A stretch of DNA of 61,609 nt from Allomuricauda sp. (GTDB taxonomy: Bacteria; Bacteroidota; Bacteroidia; Flavobacteriales; Flavobacteriaceae): contig JASBTQ010000010.1 of the NCBI GenBank assembly GCA_030148335.1, positions 1 through 61,609 on the forward strand, in the 5' to 3' direction. Every line of letters starts with the position of its first letter. Positions within the stretch are counted from its first letter, which is position 1. Of this stretch, positions 17,422 to 26,600 are shown piece by piece. A program made the position numbers and the translations under genes. The notes under the pieces were generated by a model. That model was not told the DNA's origin and did no database searches. It saw nothing but the letters and a program-made list of their open reading frames with translations.

Positions 17422-17856
17422 TTAATTGTTGTTGTAAATCTTTTGTTTTGCTTCTTCGAACTCTTTTAGGTAGGCCACTTTTTCCGTGCCCCTCCCAAAA
17501 TTCTCGGCCAAGAGTTCAAAGGCCTTTTTGGTTTCTTGATAGGCGTACTCTGCCTGTTCAAGCTCCCGTTGTTTTCTATCCTGGTATTGTTTTCCAAAAT
17601 AGATGCCAAAGGTGAGAACCACTGCCGCTGCTACGGATAGCCACTTGTAATAGTTTACTCTAGGTTTTAATGGTACCTGCTTGGTGTACTTTTCTTCCTT
17701 GGCATTGGAAAAGTAGTTGAACATGGGGCGGTACTGTTGCAAGTGTGTGGCCACATCATCTTGCGAGAAGTATTCCCTTAGCTTTCTTTCGTCGTCCACA
17801 GTGGTTGTGGCCTCGAAATACTTTTCCAATAATTTTTCTATGTTATCCAATTCCAT
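17422..17856 (-). CDS. Putative anti-sigma factor, single-pass membrane protein
   Basis: The 144-residue protein has a cytoplasmic N-terminal helical region (MELDNIEKLLEKYFEATTTV, with EERKLREYFS-like text after it). One membrane helix lies at about 71-87 (KWLSVAAAVVLTFGIYFG), and the extracytoplasmic C-terminal part is charged and coiled. That topology, and the 14 bp overlap with the ECF sigma gene upstream, make an anti-sigma role probable; there is no zinc-binding ZAS motif. Assignment is mainly by context. Confidence 0.7.
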   Translation of the reverse strand: MELDNIEKLLEKYFEATTTVDDERKLREYFSQDDVATHLQQYRPMFNYFSNAKEEKYTKQVPLKPRVNYYKWLSVAAAVVLTFGIYFGKQYQDRKQRELEQAEYAYQETKKAFELLAENFGRGTEKVAYLKEFEEAKQKIYNNN

Positions 17857-18379
17857 AGTTGTGTTTTTTTATCAATTCTTCCCTTACTGTTTTTCTTGCC
17901 CTGGACAGTGCCACTCGCACCGCGGTGGGTTTCATGTCCAACAGGTCACATATTTCCTCAAATTCGTATTGTTCCACATCGCGTAGCTGCAATACCATCT
18001 TTTGTTGTTCGGGCAGTTCCTTCATGATCCGCTCCATCCATCCCACACTGTCCTCGGCTTCGAGTTGGCGCTGTAACGAGATGTTCTCATCACTATAATT
18101 GCTGTGTACCAGTTTCAAGTTGCCTGCCTGTTTGGATTTCAATCGGTCCAAACAAAAGTTCTTGGTCATGGTCATGGCAAATGCCTCGACGTTTTTGTAT
18201 TCTCCCATGGACTCATTCTTTGCCCATAGCTTCAGCAAAATTTCCTGTGTGGCATCTTCCGCTTCCTCCCTGGACACCAACAGGCGTTTCGCCAATCGGT
18301 AGAGTTTGTCCTTAAAGGGCATCACCACGTTCAAAAATTCTGTCTGTTTCATTTGGTTGTCAGTTGTTTTGGTCCTCAT
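17843..18379 (-). CDS. ECF-type RNA polymerase sigma factor
   Basis: The 178-residue protein has sigma region 2 (FKDKLYRLAKRLLVSREEAEDATQEILLKLW) and region 4 (LPEQQKMVLQLRDVEQYEFEEI, then MKPTAVRVALSRARKTVREEL). There is no region 3, as usual for ECF factors. A second ATG at 18352 (MKQTEFLNVVMPF) fits many relatives and may be the real start. It heads an operon with a membrane anti-sigma factor and two DUF4252 proteins. It probably responds to an envelope signal, and these genes are likely part of its own regulon. Confidence 0.9.
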   Translation of the reverse strand: MRTKTTDNQMKQTEFLNVVMPFKDKLYRLAKRLLVSREEAEDATQEILLKLWAKNESMGEYKNVEAFAMTMTKNFCLDRLKSKQAGNLKLVHSNYSDENISLQRQLEAEDSVGWMERIMKELPEQQKMVLQLRDVEQYEFEEICDLLDMKPTAVRVALSRARKTVREELIKKHNYGIG

Positions 18380-18558
18380 TTATCGACCTACACTATCACG
18401 ACGACGCATATCGAAATTTGTTACAAAAAATTTGTAATCTCCTTTTATGTGCCTATTTTGCGTAGTGGTTCTTTATATTTCAACATACGTTCCAAGCCCC
18501 TATTCCAACCCCTTTTTATAATTGGAATGAAAATTGAGGAACTTTGTAAAATTAAGCT

Positions 18559-20025
18559 ATGAAAAAATATATTCTTCTTTTATTGGGTGTTACCATGGCC
18601 TTTACGGCCTGTAGTGATGATGACGGAATCAAAAATGGGCCTACTCCCAATCCTGATCTCGATGCCGATGTCGCTGCTCAGAATTTTATGTGGCAAGCCA
18701 TGAATCTTTGGTATTTTTGGCAAGGGGATGTAAACGATCTTTCGGACACAAGATTTAGTACTGATGCCCAATACACTGCCTTCTTGGAAGCAAACCCCGA
18801 TCCAGAAGATTTTTTCAATGATGTTCTTTTGTATGAAGAAGACCGTTTCAGCTTTTTGAATGAGGACTATAAGGAATTGGTGAACAATCTTTCCGGGGTG
18901 TCCAAGAGCAATGGTTTGGAGTTTGGCCTGATACAGCTATCAGGAAGCAATGATGTATTTGGATATGTACAATATATACTTCCCGACTCCGACGCTTCTT
19001 CAAAAGATATAGAACGGGGGGACCTGTTCACTAGAGTGGATGGTGTCCAGATTACCGTAAACAATTATATAGATCTTTTGTTCGGCTCCAATGATACATA
19101 TACCCTTGGAATGGCACATATTGAGGGTAATACTATTATCGATGATGCCAAGGAAGTAACTCTCACGAAGATTGCCAACCAAGTGGAAAACCCTATTTTG
19201 GTGGCCAAAACATTGGAGGTGAACGGCACCACGGTGGCCTATTTGATGTATAACCGATTCCTGAGCAATTTCGACGAACAACTCAACACGGCATTTGCTC
19301 AATTTAAAGCAGCCGGTGCCACCGAATTGGTGCTGGACATGCGCTATAACCCAGGAGGCTCTGTGAATACTTCCCGCTTGCTGGCCAGTATGATCTATGA
19401 TACCAACACTAGCGAAGTCTATATAAAACAGAGGTGGAATGATAAAATCCAGGCGCAATTGAGCGATGATTACCTGACTGATTATTTTGCCAATACCACT
19501 GGTGCTAGTAGCATCAACTCCTTGAATCTAAACAGGGTCTTTGTTTTGGCCACTAACAACTCTGCCTCTGCCAGTGAACTCGTTATGAATGGATTGGCCC
19601 CCTATATGGATGTCATCCACATCGGTGAGACTACCAGAGGAAAAAATGAATTTTCCATTACCCTAGTGGATGATAAGGATGGTGATTACATATATAATAA
19701 AGATCGGGAACGTTTTATCAATACAAAAAATTCCTGGGGCCTTCAACCTTTGGTTGGACGTAACGAAAACGCCGATGGTTTCTCCGATTACACCAGTGGG
19801 CTTATGCCGGATATTGAGCTGCCAGAGGACATCACCAACCTTGGTATATTGGGAGATGTAAATGAACCACTATTGGCCCGGGCATTACAAGAAATCTCTG
19901 GATTATCTGCGAAAATGGACTTTACGGTTGAAATGGCAGCCGAATCGTTTACATCTTCCAGATTGCACACACCTTTAAAGGACAATATGTATCTGGACAA
20001 GCCTTTGGACATCCAAATCAAATAA
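18559..20025 (+). CDS. S41 family C-terminal-processing protease, lipoprotein
   Basis: The 488-residue protein has a lipoprotein signal (Cys18 in MAFTACSDDD). An N-terminal helical region (about 36-115) precedes a PDZ-like domain (about 116-205, with IERGDLFTRVDGVQITVNN). The peptidase core has LVLDMRYNPGGSVNTS and the nucleophile serine in NNSASASELV (about residue 337); GETTRGKNEFS follows, near where the catalytic Lys is expected. Such proteases act in the periplasm or at the surface on protein C-termini. The gene is alone and shares a bidirectional terminator with btuB. Confidence 0.9.
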   Translation: MKKYILLLLGVTMAFTACSDDDGIKNGPTPNPDLDADVAAQNFMWQAMNLWYFWQGDVNDLSDTRFSTDAQYTAFLEANPDPEDFFNDVLLYEEDRFSFLNEDYKELVNNLSGVSKSNGLEFGLIQLSGSNDVFGYVQYILPDSDASSKDIERGDLFTRVDGVQITVNNYIDLLFGSNDTYTLGMAHIEGNTIIDDAKEVTLTKIANQVENPILVAKTLEVNGTTVAYLMYNRFLSNFDEQLNTAFAQFKAAGATELVLDMRYNPGGSVNTSRLLASMIYDTNTSEVYIKQRWNDKIQAQLSDDYLTDYFANTTGASSINSLNLNRVFVLATNNSASASELVMNGLAPYMDVIHIGETTRGKNEFSITLVDDKDGDYIYNKDRERFINTKNSWGLQPLVGRNENADGFSDYTSGLMPDIELPEDITNLGILGDVNEPLLARALQEISGLSAKMDFTVEMAAESFTSSRLHTPLKDNMYLDKPLDIQIK

Positions 20026-20056
20026 AAGAAAAGCGGCCAGAGGCCGCTTTTCTTTT
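20024..20056. terminator. Bidirectional terminator between the S41 protease and btuB
   Basis: A perfect 15 bp stem, arms 20024-20038 and 20042-20056, with a 3-base loop. It has an A-rich left edge and a T-rich right edge, so it gives a T-tract on either strand. Confidence 0.85.
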
Positions 20057-21918
20057 TATAGGTTCAAGTTCAGGCCTACCCGAAAATTTCGTCCCCGGGT
20101 GGTGAACCCTATGACTTCTGTGTAATCCTCATTCAGTAAGTTGTCCGCTGCCAAAAACACATTGAGTTTGTTCGAGATCAACTCGTGTCCCAGATACAGG
20201 CTCACCAATGAGAATGAATCCAACTCGACATCCGTAAAGCTTACAAAGTCAGTATCGAACCGTTGGCCCGTGTAGGCATAGCTCAACGATACATTCGTTT
20301 TTTCGCACAATTGATATCCCAAGCTCACATTGGCCTTGTGCTTGGGAATGCGGATGGCATTGTCCCCCTTGCGCTCCGTAAACGTATAGTTGGCATCTAC
20401 GGTCAGGGCATCCAAAGGAAACCAAACCGCTTCCACTTCCACTCCATTCGCATCGATCTCATCAGCAATGTTGATGCTCATAAAATTGACATCGTACCCA
20501 ATGGCATTCTTTTCATTTCTATCAAAATAGACCGTGCTGAACCGCAGCTTATCGTTCACTTTGAATTCAAGTCCCCCCTCGATGGTCCTGTTTTCCTCGG
20601 GCTCCAGGTCAGGATTTCCGCCAAATGCACCAAAAAGTTGGGTCAGGTTGGGCGTAATGTATGAAGTGGCATACGAACCGAGCAGTTTCACATAGCCATT
20701 TGAGGTCGGGAACACATAGGACGGATTCACGTTGTACACTACATGGTTTCCATACTCCGAATGGTTGTTCAAACGCACACCGGCATTCAGATTCAACCCA
20801 AAATCGGAAACATAGACCACATTGGCATAGGGATCCACAATGGTGAAATCCACATCTTCAGAAAAGACTGCTTTATCCTTGATATAATTGACCCCAAGTA
20901 TGGTATGCCATTGCTTCCCAAAAACATATTTGTTGTAAAGGTCCAGCACCCAATTGCTTCCCTCTGAAACACTTTCACCAAAGGTGTCCTTGGAATTGGT
21001 CTCATAATCGGTAAGCGCTGCGTTCAAGTGCAGAGAACCTTTTCCATAAGCAAAGGAAGAGGACAACCCCACCCTTTCCTGTTCGTTCCTCCCTATGTTC
21101 GGGGCGTCTGCATTCGATGCATCATACTCATTGCTGAACTTGGTCTGGTTCCCATAGACAGATACCTCAAAATTTTTGGAAAACTGGTAGCCCAACCTCA
21201 CATTGGTACTGTAGTGTGAAAAAACATCCTCTTCATTTTCAGAGGTCACCGCTGCAGAGAGCCCGCTTTTGTATCGGTTCGAAAAGTCAACCACATAGTC
21301 GAACTTGTTCAAGGTGCCATTCACATTGACCGCATTGCTGATGCTTCCCAGGTTATAATTCTGATCTTCGGCGGTCTGGTTGGTACCGATACTGGTGCTA
21401 AAGCTACCGGAAATATCCTTTTTGGAGCTTCTCTTGGTGGTGATGTTGATTACGGCCGTAGCTGCATTGGTCCCGTACAAGGTACTCGCAGCCCCTTTGA
21501 TGATCTCTATCGACGCAATATTTGTGGGTGAAAGCAATCGTAGGTCGTACTCCGCCGAAAATGTGGACGGGTCGGACACCCTCACCCCATCAATGATCAC
21601 CAAGACCTGTCTTCCCCGACCGCCACGGGCATAAACACCCAAGACATCACCGTCTCGACCACGGCTACCGGCAATCTCGATACCACTTTTGGTGTTGATG
21701 ATCTCCGCAACTGTCTTACCTTGGTTGCGTTCCAGCTCTTTTGCGGTGATTTGGATTACCGTCTTTCCTGAATTTTCTCGTTTCAGTTCAAATTTTGAAT
21801 CGCTCACAACAACCTCGTCCAGTTGCTGCACTTTTAAGGAATCCTGCTGTGTTTTTTGCGCAAGAAGTCCCTTGCCCGCCAATAGGACGGCCAATAACCA
21901 AAAATGATTTTTCTTCAT
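20056..21918 (-). CDS. btuB: TonB-dependent vitamin B12 receptor, BtuB-like
   Basis: The 620-residue outer-membrane receptor has a signal peptide (ending near LLAQ), a TonB-box-like start (LDEVVVSDSKFELKRENSGKTV) and a plug domain with ELERNQGKTVAEIIN and GRGRQVLVIIDGVRVSDPS. A 22-strand-type barrel ends in NFRVGLNLNL, with the aromatic/hydrophobic C-terminus used for outer-membrane insertion. Its length is close to that of E. coli BtuB. The cobalamin riboswitch directly upstream and the divergent btuFCD-like genes make the B12 assignment firm. Confidence 0.93.
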   Translation of the reverse strand: MKKNHFWLLAVLLAGKGLLAQKTQQDSLKVQQLDEVVVSDSKFELKRENSGKTVIQITAKELERNQGKTVAEIINTKSGIEIAGSRGRDGDVLGVYARGGRGRQVLVIIDGVRVSDPSTFSAEYDLRLLSPTNIASIEIIKGAASTLYGTNAATAVINITTKRSSKKDISGSFSTSIGTNQTAEDQNYNLGSISNAVNVNGTLNKFDYVVDFSNRYKSGLSAAVTSENEEDVFSHYSTNVRLGYQFSKNFEVSVYGNQTKFSNEYDASNADAPNIGRNEQERVGLSSSFAYGKGSLHLNAALTDYETNSKDTFGESVSEGSNWVLDLYNKYVFGKQWHTILGVNYIKDKAVFSEDVDFTIVDPYANVVYVSDFGLNLNAGVRLNNHSEYGNHVVYNVNPSYVFPTSNGYVKLLGSYATSYITPNLTQLFGAFGGNPDLEPEENRTIEGGLEFKVNDKLRFSTVYFDRNEKNAIGYDVNFMSINIADEIDANGVEVEAVWFPLDALTVDANYTFTERKGDNAIRIPKHKANVSLGYQLCEKTNVSLSYAYTGQRFDTDFVSFTDVELDSFSLVSLYLGHELISNKLNVFLAADNLLNEDYTEVIGFTTRGRNFRVGLNLNL

Positions 21919-21921
21919 TTC

Positions 21922-21967
21922 GTTTACGTGAATAAACGGGAGTATAGTATGGTTTCCATACGTAAAC
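21922..21967 (-). promoter_or_regulatory. Hairpin masking the btuB start, possible expression platform
   Basis: Arms gtttacgt (21922-21929) and acgtaaac (21960-21967) are perfectly complementary. The inner arm ends 3 bp from the ATG at 21918. A second small hairpin, tatgg-aaa-ccata on the minus strand, lies inside the loop. No terminator T-tract is seen, so control of translation initiation by this hairpin is the simplest reading. Confidence 0.5.
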
Positions 21968-21997
21968 TTTTATCCCGAAAGTTTAACATTGTTTGTT

Positions 21998-22187
21998 TGA
22001 ATTGGGCAGGTCTCCTGGCTCGTTTTATGTTGCTTTACCTTCCCATCCTTTTTGTGGACAGTGGTATCGAAGAAAACAACATCCATTCGGGGTGCCTTTA
22101 TCTGGCACAAACTTACAGTTGCGGGAACAGCTCCGGATTTGCACCGGATTCCCTTTTAATCGTACAGAAAAACGCCCTGCACGAACC
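21998..22187 (-). promoter_or_regulatory. Cobalamin riboswitch of btuB
   Basis: Read on the minus strand, the conserved blocks appear in order: gattaaaagggaatccggtg, aatccggagctgttcccgc with caactgtaa, a ccactgtc block, gggaagg, and finally agccaggagacctgcc (the B12 box). The element ends 80 nt before the btuB ATG. It should lower btuB expression when adenosylcobalamin or a related cobalamin is plentiful. It points only toward btuB; the btuFCD genes on the other strand are not under it. Confidence 0.95.
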
Positions 22188-22247
22188 CAAATTCAGCGCG
22201 AAAGTAATCATTCCGTTCAATCTTTTTCTGTAAAAGTGAATTAATCT

Positions 22248-22255
22248 TACTTTTG
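22248..22255 (+). promoter_or_regulatory. -7 promoter element at the btuF start
   Basis: The sequence tacttttg matches TAnnTTTG, and tctg lies 17 bp upstream in the -33 position. It ends only 5 bp before the ATG, so the predicted transcript start coincides with the start codon. Confidence 0.5.
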
Positions 22256-22260
22256 GCACC

Positions 22261-23412
22261 ATGGGAAGAAAACAGCTTTACATAGGATCTATATTTGCCT
22301 TTTTGACCCTCATTGGGTGTGGTGAAAAGAAGGTTCCCCTTGCCGAAACCCCTGTCCAAAAAGACCAGAATATCCGGCATGCCAAAGGGTTTACCGTACA
22401 TTCGGACAATGATGTCACCATTATAGAGGTCACGGCCCCATGGCCCGGTGCGCAGCAGTCGTTCACCTATGCCCTCGTCCCCAAGGAAAAATTGGCGTCC
22501 ATGACCTTTCCAAGGGATGCCTACGATGCCATTGTGGGCACTCCCGTGGAGAAAATGGTGATTACCTCCACCACCCACATTCCCTCCTTGGAAGCATTGG
22601 ACGAACTGGATGTGGTGGTCGGCTTTCCCAATACCGATTTTATCTCATCGCCCAAAGCCAGAGAACTGGTGGACAATGGACAGATCAAGGAATTGGGCAT
22701 GAACGAAAGCATCAATACCGAGATTGCCCTGGCCATGAAACCCGAAGTGGTCATGGGTTTTGGCATAAATGATACCAATAAGGCCTATGAAACCATAAAA
22801 CAGGCCGGGATTGCTGTGGTCTATAACGGGGATTGGGTGGAACAGACCCCGCTGGGCAAAGCGGAATGGATCAAGTTCTTTGCACCTTTTTTTCAGAAGG
22901 AACAGCAAGCGGACAGTATTTTCAAGGAAATCGAAACATCCTACCTACAGGCCAAACAATTGGCCCAAAAAGCAACAGAAAAGCCGACGGTCCTCACTGG
23001 CGGGCTCTACAAGGATGTTTGGTACGTGGCCGGGGGTCAAAGTTGGATGGCCCAGTTCCTGAACGATGCCAACGCTGACTATCTTTGGGCCGACACTGAA
23101 GAAACGGGAAGTATCGGCCTAAGTTTGGAAGCTGTTCTGGAGAAGGCACAGCAGGCCGATTTTTGGTTCAATCCATCATCACAAACATCATATGAAGAAC
23201 TCGAAAGCGTGAACGTGCACCACAAACAGTTTAAGGCCTTCTCCCAAAAAAAAATATATTCCAACGCGATAGAGAAAGGGGCCAAAGGAGGGCTTGTTTT
23301 TTATGAACTGGCCCCACAACGGCCCGACTTGGTCCTAAAGGACCTCGTCACTATCCTGCACCCTGGATTGCTGCCCGATCATGAACTCCGATTCATCAAA
23401 CCGCTACAGTAA
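22261..23412 (+). CDS. ABC transporter substrate-binding lipoprotein, BtuF-like
   Basis: The 383-residue protein has a lipoprotein signal (FLTLIGCGEKK, Cys20). It has the two-lobed class III binding-protein fold, with VVGFPNTDFISSPKARELV and KELGMNESINTEIALAMKPEVVMG in the first lobe and a C-terminal lobe ending near LHPGLLPDH. Its place before a FecCD permease and an ATPase, across from a riboswitch-controlled btuB, indicates cobalamin capture in the periplasm. Sequence alone would also allow a haem or siderophore ligand. The next gene begins directly after its stop codon. Confidence 0.85.
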   Translation: MGRKQLYIGSIFAFLTLIGCGEKKVPLAETPVQKDQNIRHAKGFTVHSDNDVTIIEVTAPWPGAQQSFTYALVPKEKLASMTFPRDAYDAIVGTPVEKMVITSTTHIPSLEALDELDVVVGFPNTDFISSPKARELVDNGQIKELGMNESINTEIALAMKPEVVMGFGINDTNKAYETIKQAGIAVVYNGDWVEQTPLGKAEWIKFFAPFFQKEQQADSIFKEIETSYLQAKQLAQKATEKPTVLTGGLYKDVWYVAGGQSWMAQFLNDANADYLWADTEETGSIGLSLEAVLEKAQQADFWFNPSSQTSYEELESVNVHHKQFKAFSQKKIYSNAIEKGAKGGLVFYELAPQRPDLVLKDLVTILHPGLLPDHELRFIKPLQ

Positions 23413-24444
23413 ATGCAGGGAACAGCACCATATCGCCTTTCCTTTATCCTATTGGGCATCGCCTTGGTACTCGCATGGCTGCTGAACATCAGCTCTGGGT
23501 CGGTTAATATTCCGTTTTCCGAAGTGGTTTCCATTCTTTCGGGCACCGCCGCCCAAGTGGATACCTGGAACTACATCATCTGGGACTTTAGGGTGCCCAA
23601 GGCCTTCACCTCCATTTTGGTGGGTGGCGGACTTTCGCTGAGCGGACTTTTGATGCAGACCCTCTTCCGTAATCCATTGGCAGGGCCTTTTGTACTGGGC
23701 ATCAGTTCCGGGGCCAGTTTAGGCGCCGCACTGTTGCTTATGGGAACCTCATTGTTCGTTGGGATGGGCTCAATGTCTTTTTTGGGTGATGTTTCCTTGG
23801 CCCTCGCTGCAAGCATTGGCAGTTTTTTGGTGTTGGCCGTGGTGATGGTCGTAGCACAACGTGTGAAGGATACCATGGCCCTTTTGATTATCGGGTTGAT
23901 GTTCGGCAGCATCACTTCCGCAATCGTGAGTGTCTTGGCCTATTTTTCCAGCGCGGAAAACCTCCAACGGTTCATTTTCTGGTCCTTCGGAAGTGTGGGC
24001 AACCTGAGTCCACAGCAAATCCTTTTGTTGACGGGCATCGTTTTGATGGGCATCCTGCTCAGCATCATTTCATTGAAACCATTGAACGCCTTTCTTTTGG
24101 GGGAGCGTTACGCACAAAGTTTGGGGGTTTCCCTGAAACGGTCCCGGTTCATCATCATCATCGCAACCGGTCTATTGGCGGGCGGTATCACTGCTTTTGC
24201 CGGTCCCATAGCCTTTGTTGGGCTTGCCGTGCCACACCTTACCCGACAGCTATTTGATACCATGGAACACAAAGTGTTGGTTCCGGCCGTGTTCCTTTAT
24301 GGAGCTATATTGATGCTGCTCTGCGATATGATCGCGCAATGGCCCAATTCGGCCAATGTACTGCCCATCAACGCCATTACTTCCTTGGTGGGCGCCCCCG
24401 TGGTGGTATGGCTCTTGGTCCGAAAACGCAAAATGTTATTCTGA
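23413..24444 (+). CDS. FecCD-family ABC permease, BtuC-like
   Basis: The 343-residue inner-membrane protein has about ten hydrophobic helices. Family markers are GGGLSLSGLLMQTLFRNPLAGPFVLGISSGASLGAA (in two blocks at about residues 72-108), LGVSLKRSR, and GGITAFAGPIAFVGLAVPHLTRQL near the C-terminus, which contacts the ATPase. It forms the channel for B12 import. The ATG follows the btuF stop without a gap, and its own TGA overlaps the next ATG. Confidence 0.92.
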   Translation: MQGTAPYRLSFILLGIALVLAWLLNISSGSVNIPFSEVVSILSGTAAQVDTWNYIIWDFRVPKAFTSILVGGGLSLSGLLMQTLFRNPLAGPFVLGISSGASLGAALLLMGTSLFVGMGSMSFLGDVSLALAASIGSFLVLAVVMVVAQRVKDTMALLIIGLMFGSITSAIVSVLAYFSSAENLQRFIFWSFGSVGNLSPQQILLLTGIVLMGILLSIISLKPLNAFLLGERYAQSLGVSLKRSRFIIIIATGLLAGGITAFAGPIAFVGLAVPHLTRQLFDTMEHKVLVPAVFLYGAILMLLCDMIAQWPNSANVLPINAITSLVGAPVVVWLLVRKRKMLF

Positions 24445-25223
24445 TGGAAAACAAAAGCAAGACCATCCTCTCAACCAAGGAACTAGCTATCGGATATGGC
24501 CCAAAAATGGTGGCCAAGGACATTAATTTTGTCTTGGAACCAGGGGTGTTGTGCGGAATTGTGGGCATCAACGGCATTGGAAAATCCACCCTGCTCCGTA
24601 CCTTGGGAAGGTTCCAACCCAAACTATCGGGAAGCATACAACTGGAAGGAAAAGACGTGGAGGACCACTCCCCTTCCGGCCTTTCGAAAAAATTGAGCGT
24701 AGTATTGACCGAACCACCTGCTTCCAAAAACCTTACCGTTGGGGAACTCATTGCTTTGGGCAGACAACCCTACACCAATTGGTTGGGCACCTTGTCCCCG
24801 GAAGATCAAAAACAGGTGCAGGACAGTCTGGATGCCTTTTTATTGAACGAACTCAAGCACCGAAAATGTCACGAACTGAGCGATGGACAATTGCAACGGG
24901 TGATGATTGCACGCGCCATGGCCCAGGACACCCCTGTGATCATTCTGGACGAGCCCACCACACATTTGGACCTCTATCATAAGGTACAAATCTTGAAAAT
25001 GTTACAACAGTTGACCCATGACCAGCAAAAGACCATCCTTTTTTCCACCCATGAAATTGACCTTGCCATCCAATTGTGCGACAAGATCCTGATTTTGGAC
25101 GGGGACACCAACCCCTTCGGCGACCCTTGTGAACTGATTGAACAAAAGCACTTTGAACGTTTGTTTCCTATGGAAATGGTACAGTTTGATGCGAAGACGG
25201 GTTCGTTTAAAATCACCAAATAA
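24444..25223 (+). CDS. ABC transporter ATP-binding protein, BtuD-like
   Basis: The 259-residue ATPase starts at the ATG inside TGATG (one-base overlap with the permease), giving MENKSKTILSTKELAIGYG. It has Walker A GINGIGKST, a signature LSDGQ in place of LSGGQ, Walker B VIILDEPTTHLDL and the switch His in FSTHEID. It drives cobalamin import with the two preceding genes. The longer frame starting at 24339 lies within the permease gene and is not used. Confidence 0.92.
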   Translation: MENKSKTILSTKELAIGYGPKMVAKDINFVLEPGVLCGIVGINGIGKSTLLRTLGRFQPKLSGSIQLEGKDVEDHSPSGLSKKLSVVLTEPPASKNLTVGELIALGRQPYTNWLGTLSPEDQKQVQDSLDAFLLNELKHRKCHELSDGQLQRVMIARAMAQDTPVIILDEPTTHLDLYHKVQILKMLQQLTHDQQKTILFSTHEIDLAIQLCDKILILDGDTNPFGDPCELIEQKHFERLFPMEMVQFDAKTGSFKITK

Positions 25224-25263
25224 TGCCCGTGATCCGTTATCTTTATCCTTCAGAAACCACTAC

Positions 25264-26589
25264 ATGAGCACAGAATTGATCTACGTCATCATCGGAATAA
25301 TCACTTTGGTCCTTGGGCTTTTCGGGGGTATGTATATTCAAAAACTGAAGACCAAATCCACCGAAAGCGTTTGGGGCGAGCGGGAACAGCAGCTGCATGC
25401 TTCCATCAAATCCCTGAACGACAAATTACTGATCGGCGACGAGGAAAAGAAACTGCTGCAACGGGAAAAGGAACAGCAGGGCAACCAATTGGTTCGCTAT
25501 CAGGCCGACCTAGAGAACCTTCAACGCACCAATAGGGAACAGAAAGAGGAAGTGGAAAAGCTCCAGGAAAAGTTCACCAAGGAATTTGAGAATCTTGCTA
25601 ATAAAATATTGGAGGAGAAGAGCGAGAAATTTACGGAGCAAAACCAAAAGAACATCAAACTCATCTTGAACCCGCTTCAAGAAAAAATACAGCTATTTGA
25701 AAAAAAGGTAGAGGAAAACCAAAAAGAAAGCTTTGGTCTACACGCTGCTCTTAAGGAACAATTGCTCCATTTGCAGACCCAGAACCTCAAAATCACCCAA
25801 GAAGCCGAAAACCTCACCAAAGCGTTGAAAGGCGATAGCAAAATGCAGGGGAATTGGGGAGAACTGGTGTTGGAACGCGTATTGGAAAAGTCTGGCCTTG
25901 AAAAAGATAGGGAATACAGTGTACAGCAAAGCTTCATACGGGAGGAAGGTGGAAGGGTCATGCCCGATGTGATCATCCATCTTCCGGACGGCAAGAAGAT
26001 GGTAGTGGATTCCAAGGTTTCATTGACGGATTACGAACGCTACACCAATGCCAATGATGAAGACAAACCCAAATTCCTGAAGGACCATATCAATTCCCTG
26101 AGAAGGCACGTGGAGCAACTCTCCGCCAAAAAATACGAAGACCTTTACGAGATGGAAAGTCCGGACTTTGTGTTGATGTTCGTTCCGATAGAACCTGCCT
26201 TTGCCATTGCTATCAACGAAGACAGTTCCATCTACAACAAGGCTTTTGAGCAGAACATCGTCATTGTCACCCCCTCCACTCTTCTGGCCACACTCCGCAC
26301 CATTGACAGCATGTGGAGCAATGAAAAACAGCAGCGGAATGCCATCGAAATTGCGAAACAGGCCGGTGCCTTGTACGACAAGTTTGAAGGATTTGTATCC
26401 GACCTGACCAAGGTGGGCAAAAAAATGGACGAGGCCAAGGTCGAATATCGAGGTGCCATGAACAAATTGGTGGAAGGTCGCGGAAATATTGTGACTACTA
26501 TCGAAAAGTTGAAAAAAATGGGTGCCAAGGCCAAAAAAGCACTCCCTGAACCTATTTTGAAACGCGCCCAAGAGGACGATGAAGATTAA
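25264..26589 (+). CDS. rmuC: DNA recombination protein RmuC
   Basis: The 441-residue protein starts at the ATG at 25264, giving an N-terminal membrane helix (LIYVIIGIITLVLGLFGGMYI). A long coiled coil (about 35-190) precedes the RmuC domain, a predicted PD-(D/E)XK nuclease-like fold, with MQGNWGELVLERVLEKSGL, MPDVIIHLPDGKKMVVDSKVSL and ETSPDFVLMF-like text (MESPDFVLMFVPIEPAF). RmuC limits inversion and rearrangement at short repeats. It lies 40 bp after btuD and may be read through from that operon. Confidence 0.95.
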   Translation: MSTELIYVIIGIITLVLGLFGGMYIQKLKTKSTESVWGEREQQLHASIKSLNDKLLIGDEEKKLLQREKEQQGNQLVRYQADLENLQRTNREQKEEVEKLQEKFTKEFENLANKILEEKSEKFTEQNQKNIKLILNPLQEKIQLFEKKVEENQKESFGLHAALKEQLLHLQTQNLKITQEAENLTKALKGDSKMQGNWGELVLERVLEKSGLEKDREYSVQQSFIREEGGRVMPDVIIHLPDGKKMVVDSKVSLTDYERYTNANDEDKPKFLKDHINSLRRHVEQLSAKKYEDLYEMESPDFVLMFVPIEPAFAIAINEDSSIYNKAFEQNIVIVTPSTLLATLRTIDSMWSNEKQQRNAIEIAKQAGALYDKFEGFVSDLTKVGKKMDEAKVEYRGAMNKLVEGRGNIVTTIEKLKKMGAKAKKALPEPILKRAQEDDED

Positions 26590-26600
26590 ATACACTGACC

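Noticed and set aside
22187..22260. Second cobalamin riboswitch for btuFCD on the plus strand
   Set aside because: The conserved B12 blocks read only on the minus strand. The plus-strand region before btuF has a promoter element but no B12 box.
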